Source: Mycolicibacterium aurum
GTDB taxonomy: Bacteria > Actinomycetota > Actinomycetes > Mycobacteriales > Mycobacteriaceae
NCBI RefSeq assembly: GCF_900637195.1
Contig: NZ_LR134356.1
Location: forward strand, 3,100,001 to 3,164,000
Direction: 5' to 3'
DNA: 64,000 bases
Shown here: positions 62,314-64,000 of the stretch, one piece after another
Layout of the letters: each line of letters starts with the position of its first letter
How positions within the stretch are numbered: position 1 is the stretch's first letter
The notes under the pieces: model-generated
Told to the model about the DNA's origin: nothing
Database searches by the model: none
The model's input: the letters and a program-made list of their open reading frames with translations, nothing else
Translations under genes and position numbers: made by a program

Positions 62314-63798
62314 TCAGGCGATGGCGTAGTCGCTGAGCGGGAAGCGCTCCTGCTCCTTGACTGCGTGGCGGATCGACTGCGGACGGAAAAGCGGTGCTTC
62401 CCCGGAACTGTTGAACCAGTACGAGCGGGAGTTGGCGCAGTCGCCGAGCCGGAAGACCGAATCGTCCAACAGGGTCTCCATCTGGTGGAGGAACCGGGCG
62501 TTGGCCTCCTCAGTGACCTCGAACGTGTCTGCGCCGCGCCGCTGCAGCTCGCCGAACAACCGCTTCATGTGCCGCATCTGATATTCGACGGTGTCGAACC
62601 AGGACATGCCCACCCACGCGTACGGGCTCGCCTGCGTGAGCATGTTCGGGAACAGCGGAACCGACAGACCTTCGTATGCCTGGAACTTGTTCTCCCGCCA
62701 CCACTTACCCAGGTCACGGCCGTCCCGGCCGATCACCGGGATGGCCGGCAGGTTGGACTCCCACACATCGAACCCGGTCGCCAGGACCAGGGTGTCGATG
62801 GTGCGCTTCGACCCGTCCTTCGCCACAATGCCGTCCGGGTCGATGCGTTCGATACCCGCGGTCTCCAGATGCACGTGCGGCTTGTTGAACGTCCGGTAGT
62901 ACGAATTCGACAGCGTCGGACGCTTGCATCCGAAGTCGTAGTTCGGGGTGAGCTTGCGGCGCAACCCCTTGTCCCGGATGGCGAGGAACCGGTGCAGCGC
63001 ACCGATGCGTGCCGCCGCGGTGTTCACGGGCCGGAACTGCCGGAACTTCCACATCGCGATCGTGACCATGATGTCCATGAACATGTCGCTGGACAGCCGC
63101 AGGAATTGTTGGGTGGCAGGGACTTTCGCGAACAGCCGCTGCGCCGCGGGCCCGAACGAGAAGTCCAGCTTCGGCATGACCCAGATGGGCGTGCGCTGGT
63201 ACACGGTGAGCTCGGACACGTCGTCGGCCAGCTTGGGAATGAGCTGCACTCCGGTCGATCCGGTGCCGATGATCGCGGCCCGCTTACCCTTCAGGGAGTA
63301 CTCGTCGTCCCACTCCTGGGCGTGCAGCACCGTGCCGGCGAAGTCGTCGATGCCGGGGATGTCCGGCTTCTTCGGCTGGCACAGATATCCCGTCGCCAGG
63401 ATCAGGAACTGCGTGCGCAATGTCTGACCACCGGCCAGCGACACCAGCCAGACCCGCCCGTCCTCGTCCCACCGCGCACCCTCGACGGTGGTGTTGAACC
63501 GCATGTAGCGGCGCAAGTCGTACTTGGCGGCCACGTGCTCGGCGTATGACTTGAGCTCGGTGCCCGGCGCGTACAGCCGTGACCAATACGGATTGGGCTC
63601 GAACCAGTACGAATACGTGGTGGACGGGACGTCAACCGTCAGGCCTGGATAACGGTTGACGTGCCACGTCCCACCGAGATCGTCCTCACGGTCGAGTATC
63701 GCGATCTTCTGATACCCGAGCCTGTTGAGTTGGATCGCGGCGCCCATCCCGCCAAATCCCGCACCGACGATGACGGCGTCAAACTGCTCCGTACTCAC
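62314..63798 (-). CDS. Baeyer-Villiger-type flavin monooxygenase, copy 2
   Basis: A 494-residue paralogue of the protein at 56437-57918, colinear over its length: GAGFGG (12-17), the fingerprint FAGTVLHAQEW at the same residues 153-163, and GTGSTGVQL for NADPH. It starts with GTG (63796-63798). By my count 77% of the first 100 residues match copy 1. An exported-protein gene ends 21 bases upstream, and the P450 begins 27 bases downstream, forming a minus-strand operon. Probable ketone oxidation; substrate unknown. Confidence 0.9.
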   Translation of the reverse strand: MSTEQFDAVIVGAGFGGMGAAIQLNRLGYQKIAILDREDDLGGTWHVNRYPGLTVDVPSTTYSYWFEPNPYWSRLYAPGTELKSYAEHVAAKYDLRRYMRFNTTVEGARWDEDGRVWLVSLAGGQTLRTQFLILATGYLCQPKKPDIPGIDDFAGTVLHAQEWDDEYSLKGKRAAIIGTGSTGVQLIPKLADDVSELTVYQRTPIWVMPKLDFSFGPAAQRLFAKVPATQQFLRLSSDMFMDIMVTIAMWKFRQFRPVNTAAARIGALHRFLAIRDKGLRRKLTPNYDFGCKRPTLSNSYYRTFNKPHVHLETAGIERIDPDGIVAKDGSKRTIDTLVLATGFDVWESNLPAIPVIGRDGRDLGKWWRENKFQAYEGLSVPLFPNMLTQASPYAWVGMSWFDTVEYQMRHMKRLFGELQRRGADTFEVTEEANARFLHQMETLLDDSVFRLGDCANSRSYWFNSSGEAPLFRPQSIRHAVKEQERFPLSDYAIA

Positions 63799-63819
63799 GG
63801 GGCGATACTACGGCCCTTC

Positions 63820-64000
63820 TCACTCACCGGCGCTGCCGCCGCCGCTACCTGAGCTTCCGCTCGACGAGCTGGCGGAGGAGTCCTTCTTGTCGTCGGACTT
63901 CGACTCGGTCTTGGTCTCAGACTTCGACTCGGACTTGGCCTCAGACTTCGATTCGGACTTCGCCGTGTCGGACGCAGCCGTGTCGGACTCGGAGGTGTCC
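63820..64000 (-). CDS. C-terminal acidic/lysine tail of an exported protein (runs off right edge)
   Basis: Sixty codons of one frame to the window edge, entirely low complexity: alternating SESKSEAK and SESKSETK units with Asp, then SSASSSSGSSGSGGGSAGE and the stop at 63820-63822. The Ser/Asp/Glu/Lys composition and Ser-Gly ending recall the C-terminus of the PE-PPE hydrolase at 54997-56271 (KSKDSTDS ... SSDSGSSE). It is therefore probably the end of a third tailed secreted hydrolase, but the catalytic part is outside the window. Stop codon is 21 bases upstream of monooxygenase copy 2, which suggests an operon. Confidence 0.7.
   Translation of the reverse strand, partial: DTSESDTAASDTAKSESKSEAKSESKSETKTESKSDDKKDSSASSSSGSSGSGGGSAGE

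Overview
The window reads as chromosome of a mycobacterium, most likely an environmental, fast-growing Mycolicibacterium-type species. Evidence: high G+C coding sequence throughout; an antigen 85 mycolyltransferase, the Apa secreted glycoprotein, a 13E12-type HNH protein and PE-PPE-domain hydrolases; IdeR-type iron boxes; and a stretch from about 23.9 to 52 kb whose gene order matches, as I remember it, the M. tuberculosis Rv1862-to-Rv1836c neighbourhood (adhA, Rv1861, apa, Rv1856c, Rv1855c, ndh, urease, Rv1847, blaI/blaR, gnd1, guaB1, two CNNM/CorC proteins, glcB, Rv1836c). A lon gene, an alkane hydroxylase and a ferric ABC transporter, which M. tuberculosis lacks or handles differently, argue for an environmental relative. 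I saw no tRNA, rRNA, CRISPR, insertion sequence or prophage.

Layout. 0-5.4 kb: partial cupin gene, TetR regulator with a membrane protein, and a tightly overlapping run of TPR protein, deaminase and GH13 glycosidase. 5.4-15.5 kb: housekeeping genes (DUF1810, fbpC, SDR, lon, F420-type oxidoreductase, TfoX-like, HhH protein, lipoprotein, mdh, HNH protein). 15.5-22.8 kb: thiolase and double-domain CoA-transferase on the minus strand, then phosphoketolase and a CPBP protease on the plus strand. 22.8-35 kb: CGNR regulator with a clear operator, adhA, GlsB, apa, a degenerate SDR, an F420-type oxidoreductase, ndh, and the urease operon ureABCFGD read on the minus strand. 35-44 kb: an iron-regulated FhuF/IucC-like gene behind two abutting IdeR boxes; blaI-blaR; gnd-guaB1; and a ferric-type ABC transporter (binding protein, fused permease, ATPase) with its own IdeR box. 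44-52 kb: CNNM/CorC pair behind a hairpin-rich leader, a glycosylase-like gene with a triplicated start region, glcB and a VWA protein.

52-64 kb is the most accessory-looking part: alkB, an SDR, a low-G+C gap, then PE-PPE hydrolase, Baeyer-Villiger-type monooxygenase, cutinase, second PE-PPE hydrolase, methyltransferase, P450, a second very similar monooxygenase, and the acidic/lysine tail of another exported protein running off the right edge. The outer [exported protein then monooxygenase] pairs are arranged as an inverted duplication. The set suggests outside-the-cell ester cleavage coupled to intracellular oxidation of hydrophobic substrates (alkane to alcohol/ketone to ester); this is inference from gene content.
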